Part shown: one piece after another, positions 1 through 10,242 of the stretch | Layout: every line of letters starts with the position of its first letter | Position numbering within the stretch: position 1 is the stretch's first letter | Source of the DNA: Anodontia alba | Lineage: Eukaryota > Mollusca > Bivalvia > Lucinida > Lucinidae | Assembly (NCBI GenBank): GCA_964016985.1 | Contig: OZ024830.1 | Coordinates: forward strand, 58,016,104 to 58,080,103 | Length of the DNA stretch: 64,000 nt | Direction of reading: 5' to 3' | Position numbers and translations under genes: made by a program | Notes under the pieces: model-generated | Told to the model about the DNA's origin: nothing | The model's database searches: none | Seen by the model: the letters and a program-made list of their open reading frames with translations, nothing else

Positions 1-208
1 CAGGGGTATACATTATTTTTCTTATTTCTGCTCAAAAACATAGATTGTGGTACTCGTTAGAACCGCCTCGTCAAGGCAGTTCTAACGAATACCCACAATC
101 TATGTTTTGAGCAGAAATAGGAAAAAAATTAGAATTTTTCATCTGAAAACTTTCATTTTTTGGGTGGTAAAATTTTCAGTATATTTGAATAGGCTTGTTC
201 TCGTAATG
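1..208 (+). repeat. HP1 hairpin element, copy 1 (cut by window start)
   Basis: The copy lacks its CATCACG end because the window begins inside it. The central palindrome (about 28-118) has several mismatches between arms, for example CAAGGCAG opposite the expected CGAGGCGG. It ends in the diagnostic TCGTAATG at 201-208. Confidence 0.85.
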
Positions 209-589
209 ATTACTTTCAATCCGTCGTCTGCCTGTCTATCCGCTCTCGTCTTTGGACGACCTCTCCGAAAAACCTAGACCAACCTCACTGTATGTCAAGT
301 CGCCTGTCGGAGCGGGGATGGAAGTTTATTAAAATGATCACTGTTTATTTACCAAACAGGCCCCTATTCCCATTTATGGTAAAAACGCTACAAATTTAGT
401 TACTGTACTTCTCCAGTACCAAGAAAGCTTTGGTCTGAATCTTGGTGAAGTGTGTCGGGGATAGCAGGTCTGCCAACTGTATTTATTACAGGAAAGAATT
501 TTATTTGTGTGACTTGTTTTATGTGTAAACTCTGGCGAATCACTCACAAACTGGAATAATTCTGTTTGACGTTTTACTAACGGGAAGTG
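209..589. other. Unassigned single-copy-looking DNA
   Basis: No feature is recognised. A minus-strand open frame crosses 374-898, but the opposite strand carries a mariner remnant in its upstream half, so the frame is not taken as a gene. Confidence 0.4.
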
Positions 590-870
590 CAGTAAATGGT
601 GAAATCTAACAACCCCATTTGATTTACTGAGAATCGCAATCCGCGAAGAAAGGACGCGGTAATCTCTCTTAAGAAGTTCTTTTTTTTCAGTATGACAATG
701 CAAAAATCCGTCATTGTAAGGTTGCAATGGATGCTGTAAAGTAAGATGAGTATGAAATAATAATACCATGTCACGCCTATCCAAATGTTTGGCACCTAAT
801 GATTTTTTTTTGTTTCTGAAGGAGTCAAGACAGCGGTTGAGAAGTGGTTTAACACTAAGCCTCCACCCCA
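590..870 (+). pseudogene. Mariner-type transposase remnant
   Basis: Plus-strand conceptual translation gives decayed pieces of a mariner transposase catalytic region in order. These are a basic LLRIAIREERTR-like stretch near 620, QYDNAK at about 690 (the DNA-binding Asp of the DDD triad in mariners is in a similar DNA motif), a spaced CHAYPNVWHLMIFF stretch at about 770 that corresponds to the HPPYSPDLAPCDFFLF block, and GVKTAVEKWF near 825 in another frame. Stop codons (for example after DAVK) and at least one frameshift break it. No inverted repeats were located around it. The match is by family motif memory, so the class is fairly firm and the exact subfamily is unknown. Confidence 0.55.
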
Positions 871-1117
871 ACCTCCACTGATGTTGGAACCGGAACACCG
901 TTGGCCAAATGCATTATGCCTTTGTGGGGCCGGGGTAGGGTGGGGGGAGTAATTACATAAACAAAAAAGAGGTCGCTCTCGAAGGAATGTAATGTAGCGC
1001 GTTACTTATTGACTGGCCCTCTTGCAGCCAGCCAGCTGACTGGTAAATCGGTGGAACTTGATGGTGCTGTCGGCGCTTGTCTTCAAGGCCTATGTAACTA
1101 AGATCCCGGACGGTTTG

Positions 1118-1118
<1 letters not shown>

Positions 1119-1175
<57 letters not shown>
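1119..1175. repeat. (TAA)n microsatellite
   Basis: About 19 uninterrupted AAT/TAA units. The long Tyr or Ile tracts in overlapping open frames are products of this and the next tract. Confidence 0.97.
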
Positions 1176-1177
<2 letters not shown>

Positions 1178-1219
1178 CATATTTAAAAAGCGAAAAAGAT
1201 AAAAAAAAATAAAATCGAG

Positions 1220-1221
<2 letters not shown>

Positions 1222-1285
<64 letters not shown>
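1222..1285. repeat. (TA)n microsatellite
   Basis: About 31 TA units, self-complementary and able to extrude as a cruciform. Confidence 0.97.
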
Positions 1286-1288
<3 letters not shown>

Positions 1289-1416
1289 GCAACGTAAGTA
1301 AGCATAGATTTCGACATGTGCGTCCAACAAATTCGGCCTGCGTATCCACGCAGTCTGATCAGAGTCTTCCGGCTGTCTACATGAAGAAACTTTGCATCCT
1401 CGGCTATTCAAAATAT

Positions 1417-1478
1417 GCCCAGTGAAGATTCTAATCAGACTGCGCGAATGCGCAGTCTGATTTGAATCTTCACTGGGC
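1417..1478. repeat. Near-perfect hairpin, stem about 28 bp
   Basis: GCCCAGTGAAGATTCTAATC is mirrored by GATTTGAATCTTCACTGGGC, with GACTGCGC/GCGCAGTC extending the stem and a 4-base loop. A related GCAGTCTGAT motif recurs nearby at 1349 and at 37282, so the hairpin is probably the core of a dispersed repeat. Confidence 0.8.
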
Positions 1479-1730
1479 TCACATGTCCGACGGTACATTT
1501 CCGACGTTCCGGCTCATAAAGCCTTCTTTTCCATGTGTATTTGTCATTTTGCCCACTATCTCCGGCGCCATAGTTTTTAGAATGTCTAAACATGTTTTTT
1601 AATTAATCAGTTTTAAATCAATAAAAAATACTTGAAAAAAGAGTAGCTATGTTTACTCTCCTGACAGAATGCGAGTATTAATTTCATGTCAAATAAACCA
1701 GTAAAATGTTTGTCGCTTTGCACGCTGGGT

Positions 1731-1920
1731 AAAAAATAAACACACGATATTTTCAAATATATTCTAATTTTTTTTTCCAGAAAATAGGGTTTGATATTTA
1801 ATGGAAATTTTTTCCTTCGAAATCAAATTGCACGAAATATCAAACACTATATTTTGAAAAAAAAATAAGACAATGATATCATCATCAACAATTTGTCATC
1901 TGCTGAATTAGCCCAGCGAG
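1731..1920. repeat. HP3 inverted-repeat element
   Basis: The ends CGCTGGGTAAAA and TTAGCCCAGCG are inverted copies. The inner arms (CCAGAAAATAGGGTTTGATA against TATCAAACACTATATTTTG) form the typical HP3 foldback. Confidence 0.7.
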
Positions 1921-2029
1921 TAGTAAAAATTAAGAATTACACGTGTTGAAATAGGAAGCGGTTCATTTGTTTAACTTCGTCTACCACTTGTGGTTGTTGT
2001 TATTGAAGTGATAAATTTTCAGGTTAAAT

Positions 2030-2220
2030 CTAGTTGACGTCGAATCCAGAAGGTAACATTTTGAAATACATTTCTTTTCCTTTTTTTCTAGGAAATAGGG
2101 TTTTACTTATCATGCCAATTGTCTCTTCAGGATTGGCACGATATGTGAAACCCTGGTTTCTGGGAAAATAAGAAAAATATTTCAAAATATCGTCAGATGT
2201 AATTTTTACCCAGCATGCTA
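2030..2220. repeat. HP3 inverted-repeat element
   Basis: The right end TTTTTACCCAGCATGC is clear and the left end is decayed. The arms pair GGAAATAGGGTTTTAC with GTGAAACCCTGGTTTC around an ATTGTCTCTTCAGGATTGG centre. Confidence 0.65.
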
Positions 2221-2360
2221 AGCATTAAAGAACATATGCGTGATTCAGCTCTGATTTTTTTTATATTAAAAAAAAAAACAAAAAAAAACGTGTTATGCAG
2301 TTAGAGGTTCTTTCCAGTTGGACTTGAATTCAAAGTTAATATTTTATTTTATTTCAATTC

Positions 2361-2407
<47 letters not shown>

Positions 2408-2412
2408 TTTTA
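2361..2412. repeat. (TTTA)n microsatellite
   Basis: About 13 TTTA units in a T-rich stretch. Confidence 0.95.
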
Positions 2413-2734
2413 TTTGAAATTGCAGCTTTTCATTTTAACTTGTAATTAAAGGAGTCTAAACATAAGAAGACGACTTTATAATATATAATTAGGATTATTC
2501 TTAATATTTCATTTCATTTGTCTCCTATACGGTGACTATGGTAATAAATATCAAACCATGGGGAGAGAAAAAATGTCATGTATTAGTCGTCTGCTGATTC
2601 AACCAAGATAGCTCTAAAAAGGTAATTGTTTGGTAGACTGATGGCAAAAACAATCAGAAGACATTTTAGATTCTAGTCTCTGCCCTTTCTTTACTTTTGT
2701 TTTTCTTGAAAACGGATATGATATTTGAAATCTA
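2413..2734. other. AT-rich stretch with an isolated HP3 end
   Basis: Contains AGTCGTCTGCTGATTC at about 2584, an isolated HP3 end whose partner was not found. Nothing else is recognised. Confidence 0.4.
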
Positions 2735-2910
2735 GCATGCTGGGCAGCAATTTCAGCAGACGACAGTTGCAGTTATTTTCATTTTGTCTCAGAAAATAGG
2801 ACTTAACATATCAATCAAATTGAAGACAAATGAAATGTTTTAAAACCTATTTTCTGCGATAAACAGGAAAAATCATCAGTTTTTGTCGACAAAATTTGCC
2901 TAAAGGTTTT
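2735..2910. repeat. HP3 inverted-repeat element, decayed
   Basis: The left end GCATGCTGGGCAGC plus CAGCAGACGACA is well preserved. The arms CAGAAAATAGGACTTAA and AAACCTATTTTCTG are inverted. The right terminus is lost near 2900, about 100 bp upstream of the fucosyltransferase start, so the element may lie in its promoter region. Confidence 0.65.
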
Positions 2911-3014
2911 AACAGGTTAAGGACCTAAGACCAGTGCCTTTTCTGGACAAAAAGGAACCAAGCGCTACTGAAAGCAAAAAAGATATTCTTTGATGAATGA
3001 ATGACGAATGAGAA

Positions 3015-4268
3015 ATGGAGTATATGCTAAAAACCACACACCAGACATTAAACTTCAGAAGAAATAAAGCTTTTATTATAAAGTGGGTTTTAATTACATT
3101 AATAGTGTTTTTCGTGATTGCAAAGAGACGTAGCATAATTTATTCCCAGGAGAAACACAGTATACCTCGTTACAAAGAGAAAGTTGCTACTTATTCCCAG
3201 GAGAAAGATAGTATCCCTCAGTACCAAGAGAAAGTTGCTTCTCATTTCCAGAAGAAGCCCCTCAAAAGAATTCTTCTTTGGCTTCCACACATAAATGGGC
3301 ATGGCAACAAGGAACATTACAAAGAATGCCTCACGTATTGCCCTGCTAAATGTGAAATGACTACTGACAAAACCGACATTCAAAATGTTGACGCTATTGA
3401 CTATCATCTGTCTAACTTATGGGCCGAATTTTGGAAAGTTGGAACACGATCTACAATTGAATTTCCAAAATATCGTCGTTCAGATCAGATTTGGATTGTC
3501 TCCAACTTGGAACCGCCGTGCCATCTTTGGGGTGACTTAAAAGTGTTCAATGGACTCTTTAACTGGACACGCTGGTATCGTTTCGATGCCACTATACCAT
3601 GGACTTACGGGTTTTCACATAAACTAAATGAAGAACAGAAGGATTTGGCCAAAGAGCGAATGCGTGGCAGAAATATCTTCAAGGAGAAAACAAATGAGAT
3701 CATTGGAAGAGTAAGTCACTGTCAAACACAGAGCGGACGGGAGAAAATAATCAAAGAAATGCTAAAACACCTAGCCATAAACTGGCAAGGGAAATGTTAC
3801 GGAAAGCCATGTGGAGCATTTGAAAAGTATCAGAACATAACAGATGTACAGTGCGACAACGTACTAGCCAGTCATAAATTTTTCATTGCATTTGAAAACA
3901 GTTTTTGTAAAGACTACGTCACTGAGAAATACTGGGGTGCGATAAGCAGATTACAGATTCCAATTGTAAACTGGAAAATGGATTATAGCAGACTTGTTAT
4001 TCCAGGCTCCTACATAAATATATATGATTTTAAAGACGTCAAAACTTTAACAGATTACATAAAGGAAGTAGGTAGAAACGAGACGTTATATAACAGCTAC
4101 TTTGATTGGACGACAAATTACGCCGACTATGGTATTTGTTCTCCCTGTGAAATTTGCAAAGCACTCCATGACAAACGGATGCAGCCGCAAGTAGTTGAGG
4201 ACTTGGATGGCTGGGTAAAAGATGACACTTGCACGAAGGTTGAGCCTCCAAAACAACAAAAGCCGTAA
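3015..4268 (+). CDS. Alpha-1,3-fucosyltransferase (GT10), intronless
   Basis: Predicted Golgi type II enzyme transferring L-fucose from GDP-fucose to GlcNAc of N- or O-glycans. Layout of the 417 residues: short basic cytosolic tail (1-18), single membrane anchor (about 19-36), a stem containing two tandem 17-residue repeats (43-59 and 60-76, YSQEKxSIPxYxEKVA), then the catalytic domain. GT10 signatures are FNWTRWYRFDATIPWTYG (182-199), the VSHCQTQSGREK stretch (233-244) and the highly diagnostic AFENSFCKDYVTEKYW (292-307, donor-binding alpha1,3-FucT motif), followed by PGSYINIYDF (330-339). Sequons lie at N183, N274 and N355; the C-terminus carries a CSPCEIC cysteine cluster. Length is normal for the family. 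The first ATG is used; ATG at 3024 would shorten the tail by three residues. No interruption is visible, and acceptor specificity cannot be read. Confidence 0.93.
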   Translation: MEYMLKTTHQTLNFRRNKAFIIKWVLITLIVFFVIAKRRSIIYSQEKHSIPRYKEKVATYSQEKDSIPQYQEKVASHFQKKPLKRILLWLPHINGHGNKEHYKECLTYCPAKCEMTTDKTDIQNVDAIDYHLSNLWAEFWKVGTRSTIEFPKYRRSDQIWIVSNLEPPCHLWGDLKVFNGLFNWTRWYRFDATIPWTYGFSHKLNEEQKDLAKERMRGRNIFKEKTNEIIGRVSHCQTQSGREKIIKEMLKHLAINWQGKCYGKPCGAFEKYQNITDVQCDNVLASHKFFIAFENSFCKDYVTEKYWGAISRLQIPIVNWKMDYSRLVIPGSYINIYDFKDVKTLTDYIKEVGRNETLYNSYFDWTTNYADYGICSPCEICKALHDKRMQPQVVEDLDGWVKDDTCTKVEPPKQQKP

Positions 4269-4555
4269 TCCAGGACTGCGTTCAAAAGTGCCAAATCATA
4301 GCGAACGTTTTGTCATGGATCTCTGTACCTAAAGACGAGCAGGGATCGAAGGTTAATAATTTGCGAGTAACTTACACATTTGAACGAAGCCCAGAATAGG
4401 GAGGTCATCGTATTTAATTTTATTTTTCAGAAAAGCAATTCCAATGCTTCATGCTTCATTTTATCAACGCATCTATGTGAAATCTGTATTTCTAGTGCAT
4501 CGCACTATTTTTTGTTTTATATCATGCAATTTTTAACAGTAATGTATTGGCATTT
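4269..4555. other. 3' flank of the fucosyltransferase
   Basis: No convincing AATAAA signal was found close to the stop. No other feature is recognised before the hairpin at 4556. Confidence 0.4.
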
Positions 4556-4653
4556 ATTCTTATTTCTCCAGGAAAACATAGATTGTGAGTACTCATAAGA
4601 GGCGCTTCTAATGCGTCCCCACACTCTATGTTTTCCTGGAGAAATAAGACCGA
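4556..4653. repeat. HP1-related hairpin core, divergent copy 2
   Basis: Only the central palindrome is present. TCTTATTTCTCCAGGAAAAC pairs with GTTTTCCTGGAGAAATAAGA and encloses the HP1 word ACATAGATTGTG. The usual GCTCAAAAC step is replaced by CCAGGAAAAC on both arms, a compensated change that keeps the stem. Confidence 0.7.
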
Positions 4654-4774
4654 GAGTAAATCCCTCTAGCCATGTAGTTAATGATATTTTCACTTTATAA
4701 TATGCAGAAATCTGAAAATTTGCTTAATAATATTAGGAGCTCTGTACTTATTTAAAAAAAATGTATACCCCCTT

Positions 4775-5037
4775 ATAATATAATTTTGACCCCCTTAAAC
4801 CCCACTTTTTTATAGTAAAACTGGGGTTTACAGGGGTATACATTATTGTTCTTATTTCTGCTCAAAATATAGATTGTGGGTACTCGTTAGAACCGCCTCG
4901 TCGAGGCGGTTCTAACGAGTACCTACAATCCATGTTTTGAGCAGAAATATAAAAAATATCAGATTTTTTAATCTGGAATTTTTCAGTTTTTGGAGGGGAA
5001 ATTGTCTATGTATTTGAATAGGCCTGTTTTCGTAATG
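4775..5037 (+). repeat. HP1 element, copy 3
   Basis: Begins inside the TTTTGACCCCCTTAAACCCC block; its CATCACG tip is missing or decayed. The central arms GTCGAGGCGG are near perfect and it ends with CGTAATG. Confidence 0.9.
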
Positions 5038-5100
5038 TCACTATATATTATGGGAGAATTTAGAAGTGAATACCTCAAAGGTTTCTCAAGATGAAATGAT

Positions 5101-5640
5101 ACACCTGTAGCCCTGCATATAAAAGTAGGAAATGTATTTTTGTCTGCTCATTGCGAAAACACGCCTATTCAAATATATAGAAAATTTTACCACCAAAAAA
5201 ATGAGAATTTTCAGATAAAAAAAATCTGATATTTTTTCTTATTTCTGCTCAAAATATAGATTACGAGTACCCGTTAGAACCGCCTCGACGAGGCGGTTCT
5301 AACGAGTACCCACAATCTATGTTTTGAGCAGCAATAAGAAAAATAGTGTATACCCCTGTAAACCCCAGTTTTACTATATAAAAGTGGGGTTTAAGGGGGT
5401 CAAAATTATATAGGCATGTTTTCGTGATGTTACATTCCCTGAATATGTTCAAATTAAAGTTTTTTAAAATGTTTTTTTTTTTTTTTTTTTTTTTTAATTA
5501 TTTATAGAACCAATGACATCATTGTTTCCTCACGAGTATGAATGAGATGCAAATGAGCAAACAACTTAAAATTTTAATACCTCTGTAAGTGTTTTCAATG
5601 GGGTTTTCACCACTGGACTCACCCGTCACACGTTTTTGTT
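5101..5640 (+). repeat. Dispersed repeat (first of two direct copies), split by HP1 copy 4
   Basis: The left part (TGTAGCCCTGCATATAAA) and right part (CATTCCCTGAATATGTTCAA, then GACATCATTG and GAATGAGATGCAAATGAGC) match 6326-6540 in the same order. HP1 copy 4 is inserted between them. Confidence 0.7.
5149..5429 (-). repeat. HP1 element, copy 4
   Basis: Complete at 281 bp, CATTGCG to CGTGATG. The unoccupied paralogue at about 6350-6372 reads TCTGCATATATTCC where this copy has TCTGCT, the element, then TTACATTCC. Confidence 0.92.
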
Positions 5641-5690
5641 TTAAGCACATACACAACCAAACGAAGAAGGGTCTGCTTCAAAATGGCTTG

Positions 5691-5892
5691 TTTGCTGGAT
5701 AAAACTTTCAGCAGACGACAATTTGAAATATTTTTAGCCTTTTTTGCTTGAAAAAGCCTTTAACAGATCATGCAAATTGTCTTCTTAGAAATCAAATTTC
5801 AGGAAATGTTAATGCCTATTTTCTGGAAAAAAAATAATAAGAAAAATATCATCAATGTACGTGATGTCTATTGAATTTGCCCACAGAGTGGA
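5691..5892. repeat. HP3 inverted-repeat element
   Basis: GCTGGATAAAACTTTCAGCAGACGACA starts the element (both halves quoted are its terminal inverted repeat), and GAATTTGCCCACAGAGTGG closes it. It provides an unoccupied comparison for HP1 copy 5, because it reads GACAATTTGAAATATT without an insertion. Confidence 0.75.
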
Positions 5893-6325
5893 AAAAGTTG
5901 ATTACATAAAGTACAAAAACTACCCTACAATGCATTATTCTATGACGACATTGTTTCTTTTTTTAGTTTGAAATTTAAATTTTACTTAAATCCCCAAAAT
6001 TTTAACCGAGACTGCTAATTTCGAATGAAAATATAAATATTTCTTTACCATTGAACATTTAGACTTTACATCTCAAGTTAGCATTTTTAATGATGAATCT
6101 TGATTTTATTGAAATTTAAAAACATTTTTTTTTAATATTAGAAATAAAATATGGAAAAAAAAGTCACCAAGAATAAATACATTGTTGAAAATTACATCCC
6201 AAAAGGTTATTATCTAAAATTTCAATAAAAAACAACTTGAAAAATGGAATTTCAATGAATTTTAAAATTTTATTTAAATTTATCTTTTAAAGGTAAAATT
6301 CATTTAAAAATCAATGTATAATTAC
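5893..6325. other. Very AT-rich stretch, possible decayed TTAA-type element
   Basis: CAATGCATTATTCTATGACG near 5930 resembles CAATGCAATATTCTGTGATG in the TTAA-flanked element at 61989-62897, and both are followed by several hundred bases of AT-rich DNA. The relation is an inference. Confidence 0.35.
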
Positions 6326-6540
6326 TGCAGCCCTACATATAAATACGGAAAAGATCTGCATATATTCCTTGAATATTTTCAAATAAATGTTTTTAAAACA
6401 TTTTTAAAATTGACGTCATTGGCTCCTCGTAAATATTAATGAGATGCAAATTAGCAAAACACTTAAAATCTCAATAACTCTGTAAGTATTTGGAATATAT
6501 CAGTGGGGTTTTAATCACTGGACTCGCCAGTCACGTCTTT
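6326..6540 (+). repeat. Dispersed repeat, second direct copy (unoccupied)
   Basis: Matches 5101-5640 without the HP1 insertion: CAGCCCTACATATAAATACG, TTCCTTGAATATTTTCAAAT, GACGTCATTGG, then AATATTAATGAGATGCAAAT and the CAGTGGGGTTTTAATCACTG block. Confidence 0.7.
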
Positions 6541-7499
6541 CCTTTTAGCGCATGTACTCGTACAATCAAACGTAAAATTAGAGGATGCATCTGCTTTAAA
6601 GCGTTTAGTACTGATAGATATTCTTTATTTCCTCCACTGGTGGAGAGTTACATAGTATTAACATGGCATAACATATAACATACATACAATACATATTATA
6701 TATAGGTCAAATAGATATGAGAAAGTATGTCACTGAGCTATGTAAAATAAGTTGACATAAGTGGCACAATTGCATTATATTATGCCCCTGAGTACCACCA
6801 GATCAAACATATGACAACAACCTACGTATAACCGCTGAACAACCAGCCAAACATTACTAAGAGGTGCATAGTAAGTATTCCAGCTGTAATGCACAACGCC
6901 TCTTATACTCAGATACTAGACAACAAACAAATCATAATTCTAATCCCTATTCTGTTGGACTGACTATCAGCACCGCAGATTGCTCCGCAGTCCAAGTTTC
7001 AAGTCGCGGCACAACCCGTATCAACAATGACTGTTTCATTCACCCATCTTTACCATCCTTACCGAAACGAAATGTAAGAGAGTGCTGTAAAATCGGGTAA
7101 TGAAAAAGAATATTAATCACTATCTCGCATATATAACAAACATCTTAGCCTAAGTTATGCGACCAATCTTGATTTCTCGAATGTGAGATACCCACCACAC
7201 ACACAGTGTCACAACACTTCACCGAGGCGACACCGCTCCGGCACCAAGTGTTTGTTGGATACCTTCCAACCAACATTTGTGGATCATAGGTCTGCACCAG
7301 GTCGATTAAAATGAACCAGTTTAGATCCTAGTGGTTAACATTCTAAAGACTCTAGCCTACAAGCATTAGCTTTCACAAGAAAAAAAAAAAAATTTCCCCT
7401 TCTTTCTTCAAAGCCAATACTTGGTTATAACTAGCATTCGCCAGTCCATGCAGTTGACCAGTCCAATTCATAAAGTGCTCACCGAAGCAACGTCAAACT
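6541..7499. other. Probable 3' untranslated tail of the adjacent LINE plus unassigned DNA
   Basis: The stretch from about 6620 to 7499 lies directly downstream of the minus-strand LINE reading frame and has no other recognisable content. The short open frames in it look random. Confidence 0.35.
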
Positions 7500-8505
7500 C
7501 TAATATTGTCTACGTCCTTGGACGTGAGTGAGATAAGAAGATCTGTATGCCAACCACAATTTATGTAGATTTAAAATACAAATAGATTTGAAGTTTTCAC
7601 TTCTCTCTGACAAGAGCTGCATAAAATCATCGACTTCTGCCCCTAGAAATAAATTTGTAAGAACAATCAGATCTTGTCTAATCAAATACATATAAATATC
7701 AGGACCAAGAGATAAAAGCCACAGCTTTGCTCTCTCTCTGTTTACATGGATACATTCATGGATGCAGTGGTCTACAATATTATCGCAAATCACATTACAG
7801 CGGTTACAAACACTGTCCCAAAAGTTTATTCCACACAAATGCGATATAAGTTGTACAACTCAGACACACGGTTTTAAAAGCTTTCTGTTTTCTTTTGAAA
7901 ATATCCATAGCCAATTTAAACAAAAAGCAGGCTGTATGATACTGTATCTATATAGCTCTGGACTCGAGATTCTATCAAGCCATGCTTGTGTTGTGTATTC
8001 ATGTACTTTTGTCTTTATCATGCGTTTCCATGCAAATTTTCCAGAAAACATACCATTTTCGAGGTATATGGTGAGAATATGTCTAAGATGATATTTATTA
8101 AGTAATCTCACAATATCTGGGATAAATCCCAACTGGTTAGACGGACAGATTTGGAATTTTGATAGTCTGATTAGAAACAATGTTTTCCCCCAAAATCTTG
8201 TATTAAGTCTACATAACTGACCAAAAAGAATTAGTTTTCTCAGATCAATTTCAGCTTCGATCGGAAACATACCCAAAAGACCTAGAGCAATATCTGTTCT
8301 AGTGTAAACCCCTAAAGACTGTATATGCTTGATGCAAAACCTATGAGCTCTTTCTAAGGTGATAAGCTCAGCTGGCGACAAGCTTGCCCAGTTTTCACAT
8401 CAGTATAAAGCTTTGGGTACTATAACAGCATTGTAATTTTTCTTACACGATAAGGGGTGTAACGTATCTTGATAAAATATGCCGCTCTTAATTAGGCTAA
8501 AAAAT
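7500..8505 (-). mobile_element. 3' fragment of a non-LTR retrotransposon ORF2 (CR1/Jockey-like)
   Basis: Read on the minus strand, one frame runs almost unbroken from about 8505 to 7500. It gives an upstream piece ending in a Leu-Tyr codon pair, then a stop where Gly is expected before CENWASLSPAELITLERAH (about 8400). The frame continues with the LGLLGMFPIEAEIDLRKL region and, after a second stop near 7858, a Cys/His-rich tail (CNRCN..HCIHECIHVNRERAKLW). This is the C-terminal, post-RT part of molluscan non-LTR ORF2 proteins: the two-stop damage and loss of the entire RT mean it is a dead, 5'-truncated insertion. The fragment abuts HP3 at 8508. Clade assignment is uncertain. Confidence 0.75.
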
Positions 8506-8540
8506 GTATGCTGGGTACAACTTTCAACAGATGACAATTT

Positions 8541-8816
8541 CATTACGAAAACACGCCTATTCAAATATATTGAAAATTTTACCACCAAAAACTGAAAGTT
8601 TTCAGATAAAAATTCTAAATATTATAGTTCTGCTCAAAACATAGATTGTGGGTACTCGTTAGAACCGCCTCGCCGAGGCGGTTCTAACGAGTACCCACGA
8701 TCTATGTTTTTTTCAGCGGAAATAAGAAAAATAATGTATACCCTGTAAAGCCCCGTTTTCCTTTATAACAGTAGGGTTTAAGGGGGTCAAAATTATATAG
8801 GTATGGTTTTGTGATG
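8541..8816 (-). repeat. HP1 element, copy 5, nested in HP3
   Basis: CATTACG to TGTGATG, 276 bp, with perfect CGCCGAGGCGG centre. Flanks GACAATTT and GAAGTG join to restore the uninterrupted HP3 word, so no target duplication is visible. Confidence 0.95.
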
Positions 8817-8935
8817 GAAGTGTTTTTTTTTTTTTTTTTTTTTTTGTTTTTTTTTTTTTTGTTTTTTTTCATTTTTTTTTTTTTTTTTTATTTATTTTTT
8901 TTTTTTTTTTATTTTTTTTTTTTTTTTTTTGTTTT
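8817..8935. repeat. Long T-rich homopolymer tract
   Basis: About 110 bases of T broken by single G, A or C residues, sitting in the position of the short TTTTT arm spacer of HP3. Confidence 0.9.
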
Positions 8936-9286
8936 GTTTATTTTTGCTAGAAATAGCCTTTAACTATTCATGCAAAGTATCCCCTTATGAGACCATTTGC
9001 ATGAAATTTCAAAGCCTATTTTCTGAGAAAAAAAATATCATCAATGTGTCGTCTGCTTAACTTGTCCATCGAGTGGTAAAGGTTACTTGTCTCTTTACGC
9101 AGTTCAACGCCCTTATAGTACATATTATATTTAATTTTAGTCTATTGACTTTTCTTCTTTTTCATGAAAATGTTTAAATATTAAAAACCAGTTTTAAATT
9201 AATCATTATTTACTTTTCGTTAATTTGAATTTTTCATATCCGCCCTTGAATATGACAATTACGCCGTTTGTAGAACTTTACGACTC

Positions 9287-9405
9287 TCTGGGCAAATTTA
9301 GCATACGGCAAATTGACGTTATGTTCTCCTGTTTTTTTGTTTTGTTTTTTTTTTTCTCCAGAAAATAGGTTTTGACATTTCATGCAAACTGTCGCCTTGC
9401 AATGA
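9287..9405. repeat. HP3 half element
   Basis: Has the left arm only: CTGGGCAAATTTAGC, CAGAAAATAGGTTTTGACAT and CATGCAAACTGTCGCC, then the sequence stops being HP3. Confidence 0.6.
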
Positions 9406-9868
9406 GTATTAAAGAGAACTAAGACATATTTCTTGTGTTGTTCGGTTTACCAAAGCTTCGTCAAAACTCCATAAAACACGTTGTTTTGCAAGAAATAGTT
9501 CGGGCACTACTACGGAGTTTTCTAAATTTTTAACTATTTGCCTCATAACCATTAAAAAGGATACAATTAAACTCTACGATAAATTTTATGAAAGATCTAG
9601 TAAAACCTATACTGGTCAACTGAAATCTGCGTCGTATGAGTCTCTTCCTTTTGCACTACCAGCGCACACAAAATGATAAAAGACTGAAAGAAGCAGCTGT
9701 CAAACGGCAATGTTTTTTTTTTTACTTGTGAGCAGAGTAAAGATGCCCGATCGGGCATCAGTAACATTTGGTGACCTTTGTATTTTGTATGGTAGCTGTT
9801 ACTATAATATGTAACTTGATACCCGATCGTGCATCATTTGATCGTTTTTGTTGTACCCTCAGAAAACG

Positions 9869-9903
<35 letters not shown>

Positions 9904-10157
9904 TATCACAGTTTTTGACGAATCTCCACGAAATCTCTGGGCAATTTACATTCATTTTTACTTCAAGAGAAGCAAATACAATATATTAGGACGGCAACTT
10001 ATTATGATGTTTTTTTGTTTTGTTTACTCATTTCTGTTTTGACATGAAAGAGCTCCCTCCCTCCCCCCCCACTCTCTCCCCCACCCCTTCTGAAAAGAGG
10101 GGTTCTTAGGAAGATTGAAACACAGTAACCCATTTTTGCCCAGTGTCCTATAAAGTG
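9406..10157. other. Unassigned DNA with a palindrome and poly-A tract
   Basis: GATGCCCGATCGGGCATC (9742-9759) is a perfect 18-bp palindrome, and a degenerate version (GATACCCGATCGTGCATC) lies about 75 bp downstream. A run of about 33 A residues lies at 9868-9900. No gene is recognised. Confidence 0.45.
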
Positions 10158-10242
10158 GACATTGGCAAACAGAGTAGACTCAGATAAGACGCCACAGAAC
10201 GCGGCGGCTGATCAGGGTCTAGAATGTTTGCATTAGTTACAG
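10158..10242. repeat. Short dispersed repeat with GC-rich hairpin
   Basis: AGACGCCACAGAACGCGGCG followed by GCTGATCAGGGT and a TTACAGG end. The same order occurs at 36448-36540, and the right half also at about 53595-53650. Confidence 0.6.

Larger units (their letters stand above)
8508..9077. repeat. HP3 element split by HP1 copy 5
   Basis: The left end ATGCTGGGTACAACTTTCAAC and AGATGACAATTT run into HP1. HP3 resumes after a long T tract with ATGCAAAGTATCCCC, CATTTGCATGAAATTTCAAA and GTGTCGTCTGCTTAACTTG. Confidence 0.75.

Noticed and set aside
374..898. 174-residue minus-strand open frame
   Set aside because: The opposite strand carries recognisable mariner transposase pieces, and the minus frame has no known domain.
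1098..1349. Open frames with long Tyr, Ile or Lys runs (also 9768, 34926, 41281, 60063)
   Set aside because: Products of microsatellites and homopolymers read through in one frame; no flanking domain.
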